In this document: in pieces, positions 1 through 5,372 of the stretch
Layout: each line of letters opens with the position of its first letter
How positions within the stretch are numbered: position 1 is the first letter of the stretch
Assembly (NCBI GenBank): GCA_027490485.1
Contig: JAIXYA010000269.1
Span: 1-6,880, forward strand
Direction of reading: 5' to 3'
From: Comamonadaceae bacterium
Lineage (GTDB): Bacteria > Pseudomonadota > Gammaproteobacteria > Burkholderiales > Burkholderiaceae_C
DNA: 6,880 nt
Position numbers and translations under genes: made by a program
Notes under the pieces: generated by a model
Database searches by the model: none
What the model saw: only the letters and a program-made list of their open reading frames with translations
Told to the model about the DNA's origin: nothing

Positions 1-1062
1 CATGGGCACTTCTTTTTCTTGCAACTGGCCATTGACCACGTGCAGCACTTTGTAGGTTTGACCGCGCAGCACATGGTCGTCGTCACGCTTGGTTTCTTCA
101 TAGCGGCCTTTGATGCCGGTGGAATAGAAGGTGGCCGCGTTGCTGGACTCGTCAGCGCCGAACAAATCGATGGTCACGCTGAAGTGAAAGTTCAAGTAGC
201 GCTGGATGGTGGGCAAATCGATCACACCGGCCGCACGCAACTTGCCCACGTCGTCGGTTTTTTTTTTTTTTTTGGCAGCGCAGGTGCGCTGGATCACGCG
301 TGAAATGCCGGACTCGCCCACAAACATGTGATGCGCTTCTTCGGTCAGCATGAACTTGGAGGTGCGAGCCAGGGGGTCGAAGCTGCTCTCGGCCAAAGCG
401 CACAACTGGAACTTGCCGTCGCGGTCGGTGAAGTAGGTGAACATGAAGAAGCTCAACCAATCGGGGGTTTGCTCGTTGAAGGCTTGCAAGATGCGGGGGT
501 TGTCTTCTTGGCCGCTGCGGCGCTCCAACAATGCCTCGGCTTCTTCACGGCCATCGCGACCGAAATGCTTGTGCAGCAAATACACCATGGCCCACAGGTG
601 ACGTCCTTCTTCCACGTTGATTTGGAACAGGTTGCGCAGGTCGTACATGCTGGGCGCGGTCAGGCCCAGGTGGCGTTGCTGTTCAACAGACGCGGGTTCG
701 GTGTCGCCTTGGGTCACGATGATGCGACGCAAATTGGCGCGGTGTTCGCCAGGCACGTCTTGCCAAGCGGCTTCGCCTTTGTGGTCACCGAAATGGATTT
801 TGCGGTCGGCTTCGCCTTGGTTCAAAAAGATGCCCCAGCGGTAGTCGCGCATCTTCACGTGGCCAAACTGCGCCCAACCTTGCGGGTCCACGCTGACCGC
901 GGTGCGCAAATACACCTCGCTGTCGGTCGTGCCTTCGGGGCCCATGTCGTCCCACCAGTTGATGAAGTTGGGCTGCCACTGCTCCAAGGCGCGTTGCAAG
1001 GTGCGGTCGTCGCTCAGATTGACGTTGTTGGGAATTTTTTCGCTGTAGTTAATGGCTGACAT
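1..1062 (-). CDS. boxB: Benzoyl-CoA 2,3-epoxidase subunit BoxB, 3' end beyond the window
   Basis: BoxB is the class I diiron oxygenase that, with the reductase BoxA, converts benzoyl-CoA to 2,3-epoxybenzoyl-CoA in the aerobic box pathway; it is cytosolic. The frame starts MSAINYSEKIPNNVNLSDDR and stays open for 354 residues to the window edge. The family is about 475 residues, so roughly 120 C-terminal residues are missing here. Diiron ligands recalled for Azoarcus evansii BoxB (E120, E150, H153, D211, E240, H243) all appear with a constant +2 shift: E122, E152 and H155 in EEGRH, D213 in FTDRD, E242 and H245 in EEAHH. The start is supported by GGAG six bases upstream (1069-1072). boxC lies upstream with a 108-base gap, so co-transcription is likely. 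Oddity: five AAA codons (K264-K268) lie in a run of 16 A, but the frame continues correctly on both sides. Family assignment is firm; full length cannot be judged. Confidence 0.96.
   Translation of the reverse strand, partial: MSAINYSEKIPNNVNLSDDRTLQRALEQWQPNFINWWDDMGPEGTTDSEVYLRTAVSVDPQGWAQFGHVKMRDYRWGIFLNQGEADRKIHFGDHKGEAAWQDVPGEHRANLRRIIVTQGDTEPASVEQQRHLGLTAPSMYDLRNLFQINVEEGRHLWAMVYLLHKHFGRDGREEAEALLERRSGQEDNPRILQAFNEQTPDWLSFFMFTYFTDRDGKFQLCALAESSFDPLARTSKFMLTEEAHHMFVGESGISRVIQRTCAAKKKKKTDDVGKLRAAGVIDLPTIQRYLNFHFSVTIDLFGADESSNAATFYSTGIKGRYEETKRDDDHVLRGQTYKVLHVVNGQLQEKEVPM
258..273 (-). repeat. A16 homopolymer inside boxB
   Basis: Sixteen consecutive T on the plus strand give sixteen A on the boxB coding strand, encoding K264-K268 and the first base of T269. 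The local protein reads RTC-AAKKKKK-TDD. From memory, other BoxB proteins have seven residues of mixed sequence between RTC and TDD, so the length here is normal and only the composition is odd. Such a tract is prone to slippage in replication, transcription and sequencing. Confidence 0.97.
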
Positions 1063-1091
1063 CAGGGTCTCCAAGTGAAGTTAAAAGGGGT

Positions 1092-1119
1092 GGATGGCTT
1101 CGCTGCGCTCGCAATGACG
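1092..1119 (-). repeat. Palindromic interspersed repeat, copy in boxC-boxB gap (minus orientation)
   Basis: Read on the minus strand this matches the 28-base repeat at 4876-4903 (TGTCATTGCGA, GCGCAGC, GAAGCAATCT) except at three positions near its ends. It pairs with the oppositely oriented copy at 1139-1166. Together they form a 28-bp stem with two mismatches and one G-T pair around a 19-base loop. It lies between boxC and boxB, so the hairpin would sit in a shared transcript. Confidence 0.85.
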
Positions 1120-1138
1120 GCATGGCGGGTGGCGAAGA

Positions 1139-1166
1139 CGTCATTGCGAGCGAAGCGAAGCAATCT
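1139..1166 (+). repeat. Palindromic interspersed repeat, second copy in boxC-boxB gap (plus orientation)
   Basis: The sequence is CGTCATTGCGA, then GCGAAGC, then GAAGCAATCT. It is the same family as 4876-4903 with a changed loop (GAA for GCA). It is the inverted partner of 1092-1119 and ends four bases before the boxC stop codon. No T-run follows the stem on the minus strand, so this is not a standard intrinsic terminator. It resembles REP/BIME arrangements in which two inverted copies flank a short loop. Confidence 0.88.
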
Positions 1167-1170
1167 GTGG

Positions 1171-2835
1171 TCATACGCGGTTCATGTCAAAAGCGGCTTT
1201 CTCGCCTTTGCCATAAACCTTCAAAGCGCCTTTGTCGCCGACCGCATTGGGTCGGTTGAAGATCCAGTTTTGCCATGCTGACAAGCGGCCAAAAATGCGT
1301 GTTTCCATCGACTCTTTTTGGGCGAAGCGCAAATTCGCTTCCAAGCCCGTCAGGGAGTCGGGCGACATGGCGGCACGTTCTTCGATGGCGATGCGCAACT
1401 CGTCGGCCCAGTCGATGTCGTCAGGGGCGGCGGTGACCAAGCCGAGGGCCAGGGCTTGATCGGCGTCCAAGGCTTTGCCGATGGCGGCACGAACCGCTTC
1501 CAGCGGCGCGGTTTCTTCGTAGAAACGGCGCTGCAAACGCGACTGGTGGTTCACCATGGGGAAGTAGCCCATATTGAGTTCGCTCAAGGTGATGTGGGGT
1601 GCTTGTTCAGGCGCATCAGGCAGTGCCAACATATAAGCACGGTCGGCACAAAACGCCAACTCGGCCAAGGTTCCTGCAAAGCACGTGCCTTCATCGATCA
1701 AGGCGAACAAGGAGCGTGAAGACACGTCCAAACGAGCCAAGGTGCGACGCAGCAAACCAATGGTTTCGTTCACCAGCCAATGCGCTTGGTGCTGCACCAG
1801 CACCGCGTCCGATTGCAAAGCCAGTGCGGCGTCGCCGGTGGTTTTCAGCAGCCAAGTACCGATGTCGAGTTCGTTGGTGCGCAAATTCAAAATCGCGTCG
1901 TCCAACTCACGCGCCATTTGCAAGGGGTACCAGCTGTCACCGGCTTGTTGAATGGCCTCCAGGGTGTTGGGCACGGCGGTTTTGGGCGCAGACACGGTGA
2001 GGGTGGCGGTGCGCTTGGCGCGGTCGATGTCGACCTGCACATAGCCATAGTGCAAGCTGTCAGCTGTTGCTGTTTTGTGCAAGGGCTTGAGCTGAACGCC
2101 CTGGCCTTTGGCCGCGACACCAGCGCGTTTGCTGTGGGCGGGCAGTTGCTTCACGAGCTTAGCCACCACCTCGGCAAACTGCGCAGGCTTGGCGATCGCG
2201 TCCACCAAACGCCAGTCCACGGCCTTTTGGCCGCGAACACCTTCGACGCTGGTGCAAAAAATATCGGCGTGGTCGTGGCGCACATGGCGCTTGTCGGTCA
2301 CGCGGGTGAGGCCGCCCGTGCCGGGCAACACGCCCAACAGCGGCACTTCAGGCAAAGAGACGCTGGACGAGCGGTCGTCCACCAACACAATCTCGTCGCA
2401 GGCCAAGGCCAGTTCGTAGCCGCCGCCTGCACAAGCGCCATTGACCGCAGCGACAAACTTCAGGCCACTGTGGCGGCTGCTGTCTTCAATGCCGTTGCGG
2501 GTTTCATTGGTGAATTTGCAGAAGTTGACCTTCCATGCATGGGTGGACAAACCCAACATAAAGATGTTGGCGCCAGAGCAAAAAATACGGTCTTTCAGGC
2601 TGGTGACCACCACCGACTTGACCTCGGGGTGCTCGAAACGAACACGTTGCAACGCATCGTGCAGTTCGATATCCACGCCCAGGTCGTAGGAATTCAGCTT
2701 GAGCTTGTAACCTGGCAGGATGCCGCCATCTTCTTGAATATCCAAAGACAAGGTGGCAATTTCACCGTCCACACTCAAGGTCCAGTGGCGGTATTGGCTG
2801 GGGTTGGTTTGGTAATCAACTTTGAAATCGGACAT
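1171..2835 (-). CDS. boxC: 2,3-epoxybenzoyl-CoA dihydrolase BoxC
   Basis: BoxC opens the ring of 2,3-epoxybenzoyl-CoA by adding two waters, giving 3,4-didehydroadipyl-CoA semialdehyde and formate. It is a cytosolic crotonase-superfamily enzyme. The protein is 554 residues, the normal BoxC length. The N-terminal crotonase fold shows CSGAN (86-90), NGACAGGGYELALACDE (132-148) and LPEVPLLGVLPGTGG (161-175). Residues proposed as catalytic in the Burkholderia xenovorans protein (C111, E146, E168, from memory) match C106, E141 and E163 here with a constant shift of 5. The long C-terminal half without a complete second active site is typical. I chose the start at MSDFKVDYQT because AGGAGAG stands five bases upstream; an in-frame ATG 30 bases earlier lies upstream of that site. 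boxB follows after 108 bases and boxR precedes it. The gap before it carries two probable BoxR sites. Confidence 0.97.
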   Translation of the reverse strand: MSDFKVDYQTNPSQYRHWTLSVDGEIATLSLDIQEDGGILPGYKLKLNSYDLGVDIELHDALQRVRFEHPEVKSVVVTSLKDRIFCSGANIFMLGLSTHAWKVNFCKFTNETRNGIEDSSRHSGLKFVAAVNGACAGGGYELALACDEIVLVDDRSSSVSLPEVPLLGVLPGTGGLTRVTDKRHVRHDHADIFCTSVEGVRGQKAVDWRLVDAIAKPAQFAEVVAKLVKQLPAHSKRAGVAAKGQGVQLKPLHKTATADSLHYGYVQVDIDRAKRTATLTVSAPKTAVPNTLEAIQQAGDSWYPLQMARELDDAILNLRTNELDIGTWLLKTTGDAALALQSDAVLVQHQAHWLVNETIGLLRRTLARLDVSSRSLFALIDEGTCFAGTLAELAFCADRAYMLALPDAPEQAPHITLSELNMGYFPMVNHQSRLQRRFYEETAPLEAVRAAIGKALDADQALALGLVTAAPDDIDWADELRIAIEERAAMSPDSLTGLEANLRFAQKESMETRIFGRLSAWQNWIFNRPNAVGDKGALKVYGKGEKAAFDMNRV

Positions 2836-2840
2836 GCGGG

Positions 2841-2847
2841 CTCTCCT
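2841..2847 (-). promoter_or_regulatory. Ribosome binding site deciding the boxC start
   Basis: On the minus strand AGGAGAG is followed by CCCGC and ATG at 2835, ideal spacing for MSDFK. The earlier in-frame ATGs at 2865 and 2862 would place this site inside the coding sequence and would overlap a putative operator. Confidence 0.8.
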
Positions 2848-2857
2848 GCTCAAGCCC

Positions 2858-2871
2858 TGCATCATCCTGCA
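2858..2871. promoter_or_regulatory. Putative BoxR operator, TGCA-N6-TGCA (promoter-distal, near +1 of boxC)
   Basis: TGCA, TCATCC, TGCA. This half-site pair has the spacing I associate with BzdR/BoxR operators from Azoarcus work. It lies 5 to 17 bases downstream of the -10 candidate at 2875-2880, over the expected transcription start, where bound repressor would block polymerase. Its half-sites are 10 bases apart. The nearest half-site of the other operator is 21 bases away, so all four sit on about the same helix face. Regulator binding is inferred. Confidence 0.62.
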
Positions 2872-2874
2872 GAA

Positions 2875-2880
2875 TTTATG
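2875..2880 (-). promoter_or_regulatory. Candidate -10 element of the boxC(B) promoter
   Basis: The minus strand reads TG-G-CATAAA, an extended -10-like element with four matches to TATAAT. The -35 hexamer at 17-base spacing is poor and falls inside the palindromic operator at 2889-2902. A start near 2868 would give a leader of about 33 bases before boxC. A weak -35 would fit a promoter that needs help or is controlled from the adjacent operator. Confidence 0.4.
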
Positions 2881-2888
2881 CCAGTTAA

Positions 2889-2902
2889 TGCAATATATTG
2901 CA
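2889..2902. promoter_or_regulatory. Putative BoxR operator, perfect 14-bp palindrome TGCA-ATATAT-TGCA
   Basis: TGCAATATATTGCA is a perfect palindrome of the TGCA-N6-TGCA form, five bases after the boxR stop codon and over the -35 region of the presumed boxC promoter. Its position beside a boxR-type gene and ahead of boxC is what an operator for that regulator should look like. Binding itself is inferred from the BzdR/BoxR family. Confidence 0.72.
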
Positions 2903-2907
2903 GATGT

Positions 2908-3678
2908 TTACATCTGCTCTAACCAAGCTTTTTTCAAGGCCTGAAAGCTTTGCTCTTCAGACTGAGCGCTGGTGTCAAAGTGCAAATCCGCCTTGGCATA
3001 AAACGGGCTGCGGCTGACCAGAATGCGGCGCAAATCCTGCATCGCCTCGGTGCTGGCCGCCATGGGACGGGTGTCGCCCTGTGCCAACACCCTTGCCATG
3101 TGGTCTTCGGGCGTGGCTTGCAGCCAAATCGTGAAGCACTTTCCAAGCAGCAGGGTGAAGGTGGCGTCCTCTGACACCAAACCACCCGGTGTGGCCAACA
3201 CCGCATGGGTGTTGTGCGTCAAACTGTCTTCCAAAGCGCGTCGCTCATACCGGCGGTAAGCCTGTGGACCGTAGAGGCCGTGAATTTCACTGATGCTGCA
3301 ACCGGCCAGTTGTTCAATGACACGGCTGAGTTCGACAAACACATAACCCAACTCTTTGGCCAAACGCTTGCCCAAAGTGGACTTGCCCGCACCACGCAGA
3401 CCAATGAGTGCAATGTGTTGGCGCGGTGCCAAACCGGCTTGCGGGGACTCTTCAAGCAAGCTCACCATATTGCATTGCAAGGCTTTGGCCACTTGCAACA
3501 ACACCAAGATGGAGGCGTTGCCCATGCCGGACTCCAAGTTCGCCCAATGCCGCTCGGACACCTGCGCCCGGGCCGCGGCCGCTTTGCGCGACAGCCCCCT
3601 GCGAGAACGCAGCAGGCGCACCCGCTCGCCCAAAGCGATCAGGTAGGGGTGTTTTTCGTCCAGCGGGGTGTTGCGCAT
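2908..3678 (-). CDS. boxR: BoxR/BzdR-type regulator: XRE helix-turn-helix fused to a shikimate-kinase-like domain
   Basis: This is a transcriptional regulator of benzoyl-CoA degradation. Family members repress box or bzd promoters and release DNA when the kinase-like domain binds benzoyl-CoA. The protein is 256 residues. An XRE/HTH_3 domain spans about 16-76 (LGERVRLLRSRRGLS, then VSERHWANLESG). A shikimate-kinase-like domain starts near 88 with an intact Walker A loop GLRGAGKST (93-101), then FVELSRVIEQLAG and ATPGGLV. It lies between mrp and boxC on the same strand. TGCA-N6-TGCA sites sit four bases before its start codon and five bases after its stop, pointing to control of itself and of boxC. 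The start at MRNTPLDEKH lacks a clear Shine-Dalgarno sequence, but the domain begins soon after and nothing better is available upstream. BoxR and BzdR cannot be separated by eye; boxC/boxB next door favours BoxR. Confidence 0.93.
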   Translation of the reverse strand: MRNTPLDEKHPYLIALGERVRLLRSRRGLSRKAAAARAQVSERHWANLESGMGNASILVLLQVAKALQCNMVSLLEESPQAGLAPRQHIALIGLRGAGKSTLGKRLAKELGYVFVELSRVIEQLAGCSISEIHGLYGPQAYRRYERRALEDSLTHNTHAVLATPGGLVSEDATFTLLLGKCFTIWLQATPEDHMARVLAQGDTRPMAASTEAMQDLRRILVSRSPFYAKADLHFDTSAQSEEQSFQALKKAWLEQM

Positions 3679-3681
3679 ACA

Positions 3682-3695
3682 TGCACTTTAATGCA
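3682..3695. promoter_or_regulatory. Putative BoxR operator before boxR, TGCA-N6-TGCA
   Basis: TGCA, CTTTAA, TGCA lies within the 36-base gap between mrp and boxR, ending three bases before the boxR start codon. It has the same half-site and spacing as the two sites upstream of boxC, suggesting autoregulation. A CTGAAA hexamer, a four-of-six -35 match, lies about 17 bases upstream. A promoter reading into this site would yield a very short or absent leader. Confidence 0.6.
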
Positions 3696-3714
3696 TCTTG
3701 CCGATAACCCCGTT

Positions 3715-4806
3715 TCAGGTGTCTTTGGAGACCTTGATGGTGGGGAACTTGGACGAAAAGTCCTTGGCCTTAGCAGCCACCGCCACCGCCAATTGACGCG
3801 CCACGGCTTTGTAAATGCCGGTCACCTCGCCATCGGGGTCGGCCACCACGCTGGGCAGGCCGCTGTCGGCTTGCACGCGGATGGCCATGCTCAAAGGCAA
3901 AGCGCCCAAATACGCCATGCCCTCGGCATTCGCCATTTTTTTGCCGCCTTCCACACCGAAGATGTGTTCGGCGTGTCCACATTGGCTGCATATATGCACC
4001 GCCATGTTCTCCACGATGCCAAGAATCGGCACGCCCACTTTTTGGAACATGCGAATGCCTTTCAAGGCATCAATCAAGGCAATGTCTTGCGGCGTGGTGA
4101 CGATCACCGCGCCGGTCAGCGGCACCCGTTGGCTGAGGGTGAGCTGAATGTCGCCGGTACCGGGGGGCATGTCGACGATCAGGTAATCCAGGTCTTGCCA
4201 ATTGGTTTGGCGCAGCAACTGCTCCAGCGCCTGCGTGGCCATGGGGCCGCGCCAGACCGTCGCTTGGTCTTGCGCCACCAAAAAGCCAATCGACATCACC
4301 TGCACCCCATGCGCTTCAAGCGGCTGCATGGTTTTGCCATCACTGCTCTCGGGTCTGCCGGACAAGCCCATCATCATGGGTTGGCTGGGGCCATAAATAT
4401 CTGCGTCCAACAAGCCCACACTGGCACCCTCGGCAGCCAAGGCCAGCGCCAAATTGGCCGCGGTGGTGGACTTGCCCACCCCGCCTTTGCCAGACGCCAC
4501 GGCAATGATGTTTTTCACCTGCGGCAGCAGGGCCACGCCGGGCTGGGCCGCATGGGCAATCACTTTGGATGTCACCTTGGCCTTGACCGAGTTCACCCCA
4601 GGCACCTGACCGACCACATGCTGCAACTGCTGCTCAAACGCCGCCCACAAGCTTTTGGCGGGATAGCCCAGTTCCACCTCGAAGCTCACATCGCCGCCTT
4701 GGAGTTGCAGGTTTTTGACCGATTTGCTGCTGACGAAGTCTTGACCAGTGAGAGGGTCCACCACGGTTTTCAGTGCGTTGGTGACGTCTTGTTCGCTCAG
4801 GGCCAT
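3715..4806 (-). CDS. mrp: Mrp/NBP35-family iron-sulfur cluster carrier ATPase
   Basis: Mrp (ApbC) is a cytosolic P-loop ATPase that binds and transfers [4Fe-4S] clusters to apoproteins. The 363 residues match the family length. Residues 1-85 form the MIP18/DUF59-type domain (EQDVTNALKTVVDPLTGQDF). The deviant Walker A loop is GKGGVGKST (106-114). DADIYGPSQP (134-143) and VDMPPGTGD (211-219) follow. The cluster-binding CxxC is C283-SQ-C286 in HICSQCG. The start has GGAG five bases upstream (4812-4815). It is transcribed away from metG, a pairing common in proteobacteria, but about 970 bases of repeats and a toxin-antitoxin pair now separate them. boxR follows after 36 bases, so read-through into boxR is possible. 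A housekeeping role is most likely; any special service to the box oxygenase system is speculation. Confidence 0.96.
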   Translation of the reverse strand: MALSEQDVTNALKTVVDPLTGQDFVSSKSVKNLQLQGGDVSFEVELGYPAKSLWAAFEQQLQHVVGQVPGVNSVKAKVTSKVIAHAAQPGVALLPQVKNIIAVASGKGGVGKSTTAANLALALAAEGASVGLLDADIYGPSQPMMMGLSGRPESSDGKTMQPLEAHGVQVMSIGFLVAQDQATVWRGPMATQALEQLLRQTNWQDLDYLIVDMPPGTGDIQLTLSQRVPLTGAVIVTTPQDIALIDALKGIRMFQKVGVPILGIVENMAVHICSQCGHAEHIFGVEGGKKMANAEGMAYLGALPLSMAIRVQADSGLPSVVADPDGEVTGIYKAVARQLAVAVAAKAKDFSSKFPTIKVSKDT

Positions 4807-4841
4807 AGGTACTCCAGTGTGTCTGTCAGGGAAAGGGCGCT

Positions 4842-4847
4842 AGTCTA
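4842..4847 (-). promoter_or_regulatory. Candidate -10 element for mrp
   Basis: The minus strand reads TAGACT, four of six to TATAAT, giving a leader of about 29 bases before mrp. The hexamer 17 bases upstream (GTGCAA) matches TTGACA at only three positions, so this is a weak call based mainly on position. Confidence 0.28.
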
Positions 4848-4875
4848 ACGAGGCCACAGCATCGTTGCACGTTAG

Positions 4876-4903
4876 TGTCATTGCGAGCGCAGCGAAGCAA
4901 TCT
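4876..4903 (+). repeat. Palindromic interspersed repeat, short inner stem
   Basis: TGTCATTGCGA, GCGCAGC, GAAGCAATCT. The outer arms ATTGC and GCAAT are complementary, two GA steps face each other, and the inner GC/GC can close a GCA loop. It is followed after two bases by a second copy in the same orientation and is related to the pair at 1092-1166. It lies between the mrp promoter region and the toxin-antitoxin operon. Confidence 0.9.
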
Positions 4904-4905
4904 AC

Positions 4906-4939
4906 TGTCATTGCGAAGCCCTTAGGGCTGAAGCAATCT
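4906..4939 (+). repeat. Palindromic interspersed repeat, long inner stem
   Basis: Same flanks as 4876-4903 (TGTCATTGCGA and GAAGCAATCT), but the centre is AGCCC-TTA-GGGCT, a five-base perfect stem with a three-base loop. The inner module differs in sequence and length from its neighbour yet stays self-complementary, while the outer arms are identical. That suggests the folded form matters. Confidence 0.9.
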
Positions 4940-4947
4940 GTATGCGC

Positions 4948-4965
4948 AGGCCGCAGGCTCGGCCT
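4948..4965. repeat. GC-rich hairpin in the mrp to antitoxin gap
   Basis: AGGCCG and CGGCCT form a six-base perfect stem around a six-base loop (CAGGCT). No T-tract follows on either strand, so it is not a standard terminator. With the hairpin at 4986-5001 it fills the rest of the gene-free stretch after the repeats. Confidence 0.5.
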
Positions 4966-4985
4966 CGCCTCCATGCTGGCACAAC

Positions 4986-5001
4986 GTCGGCTACGGCCGA
5001 C
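4986..5001. repeat. GC-rich hairpin with TACG loop
   Basis: GTCGGC and GCCGAC form a six-base perfect stem around TACG. No T-tract follows on either strand. It lies 45 bases before the presumed toxin-antitoxin promoter. Function unknown; possibly the remnant of another repeat element. Confidence 0.5.
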
Positions 5002-5046
5002 CTGCGACCCACGCCTAGACGAAAGTTCTGCCTCATCACACCGATT

Positions 5047-5066
5047 TGTTGATACATGTTGATACA
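5047..5066 (+). promoter_or_regulatory. Perfect 10-bp tandem repeat, probable operator of the toxin-antitoxin operon
   Basis: TGTTGATACA occurs twice without a gap. The second copy overlaps the extended -10 candidate, so a protein bound to the two sites would cover the promoter. Antitoxins of the MazE fold usually repress their own operon, so autoregulation here is a reasonable inference. A 10-base period places both copies on one helix face. Confidence 0.6.
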
Positions 5067-5068
5067 AT
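5060..5068 (+). promoter_or_regulatory. Extended -10 promoter of the toxin-antitoxin operon
   Basis: TG-A-TACAAT gives five of six matches to TATAAT plus the TGn extension. No good -35 hexamer stands at 16-18 bases, consistent with an extended -10 promoter. A start near 5075 would give a leader of about 37 bases to the antitoxin. Confidence 0.55.
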
Positions 5069-5111
5069 CCACACTTACCTGCGAACGCCAACCCAAGCCC
5101 AAGGAGCATCT

Positions 5112-5372
5112 ATGACCGCCATCGTGTCCGTCGATCAGACCATACAAGAGTGGGGCAACGGCCTGGCAGTTCGCATCACCGCCAAAGTGGCCAAAGCCGC
5201 TCGTTTCACCCGTGGCCAACCGATCAAAGTTGAGGTGGTTGAAGGTGGCGTTTTTTTGCGTACCGCAGGAAAACCTAAATTAACACTCGCGCAAAAGCTC
5301 AAAGCTTATGACCCTGCTACCCACGGCGGGGAAGTCATGGCAACCGGGCGCGTAGGTCCCGAAGTGTTCTGA
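5112..5372 (+). CDS. MazE-like (AbrB/SpoVT fold) antitoxin
   Basis: This is the antitoxin of a type II pair. It should bind operator DNA through its N-terminal swapped-hairpin domain and neutralise the downstream toxin with its C-terminal tail. The protein is 86 residues, a usual size. The N-terminal half holds the family signature WGNGLAVRI (14-22), preceded by the V-D-Q-T-I-Q-E strand. The tail (about 57-86, TLAQKLKAYDPATHGGEV to PEVF) resembles the toxin-binding end of MazE-type antitoxins. The ATG at 5112 follows AAGGAG (5101-5106) with five bases between. A longer frame from 5046 would start inside the promoter repeat. The stop codon overlaps the toxin start by one base (TGATG), so translation is probably coupled. 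The exact family name (MazE, PemI, ChpBI) cannot be fixed by eye. Confidence 0.9.
   Translation: MTAIVSVDQTIQEWGNGLAVRITAKVAKAARFTRGQPIKVEVVEGGVFLRTAGKPKLTLAQKLKAYDPATHGGEVMATGRVGPEVF

Noticed and set aside
328..1059. A 243-codon plus-strand frame opposite boxB
   Set aside because: It lies wholly antisense to boxB, whose ligands and frame are intact, and shows no motif of its own.
1..1062. boxB as a frameshifted pseudogene because of the homopolymer
   Set aside because: The frame is the same before and after the A16 run and both sides read as BoxB, with all six expected diiron ligands present.
2836..2865. Upstream boxC start giving MMQGLSRRAR as extra N-terminus
   Set aside because: The good ribosome site lies inside this extension, and the ATG would overlap the presumed transcription start and operator; MSDFK fits the family start.
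1780..2922. A 380-codon plus-strand frame opposite boxC
   Set aside because: It is antisense to the conserved BoxC sequence, has no recognisable family and the composition of a shadow frame.
3987..3998. TGCATATATGCA palindrome as a fourth BoxR operator
   Set aside because: The half-sites are four, not six, bases apart and it lies within the mrp coding region near the CxxC codons.
3205..4848. A 547-codon open frame on the plus strand opposite mrp and boxR
   Set aside because: It runs antisense to two clearly recognisable proteins, is rich in His, Gln and Gly with no domain, and lacks a ribosome site; it is a by-product of codon bias.
4876..4939. CRISPR array
   Set aside because: Only two repeat copies stand two bases apart with no spacers; they are self-complementary interspersed repeats also present at 1092-1166.
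4948..5001. Intrinsic terminators
   Set aside because: Both hairpins lack a following T-tract on either strand and no gene ends close by.
4840..5109. A minus-strand 89-codon frame through the repeat region
   Set aside because: It is built from the palindromic repeats and hairpins, has no ribosome site or family resemblance, and overlaps the mrp promoter region and the toxin-antitoxin promoter.
5046..5111. Longer antitoxin start at 5046
   Set aside because: It would begin inside the promoter repeat and lacks a ribosome site, while 5112 has AAGGAG at ideal spacing.
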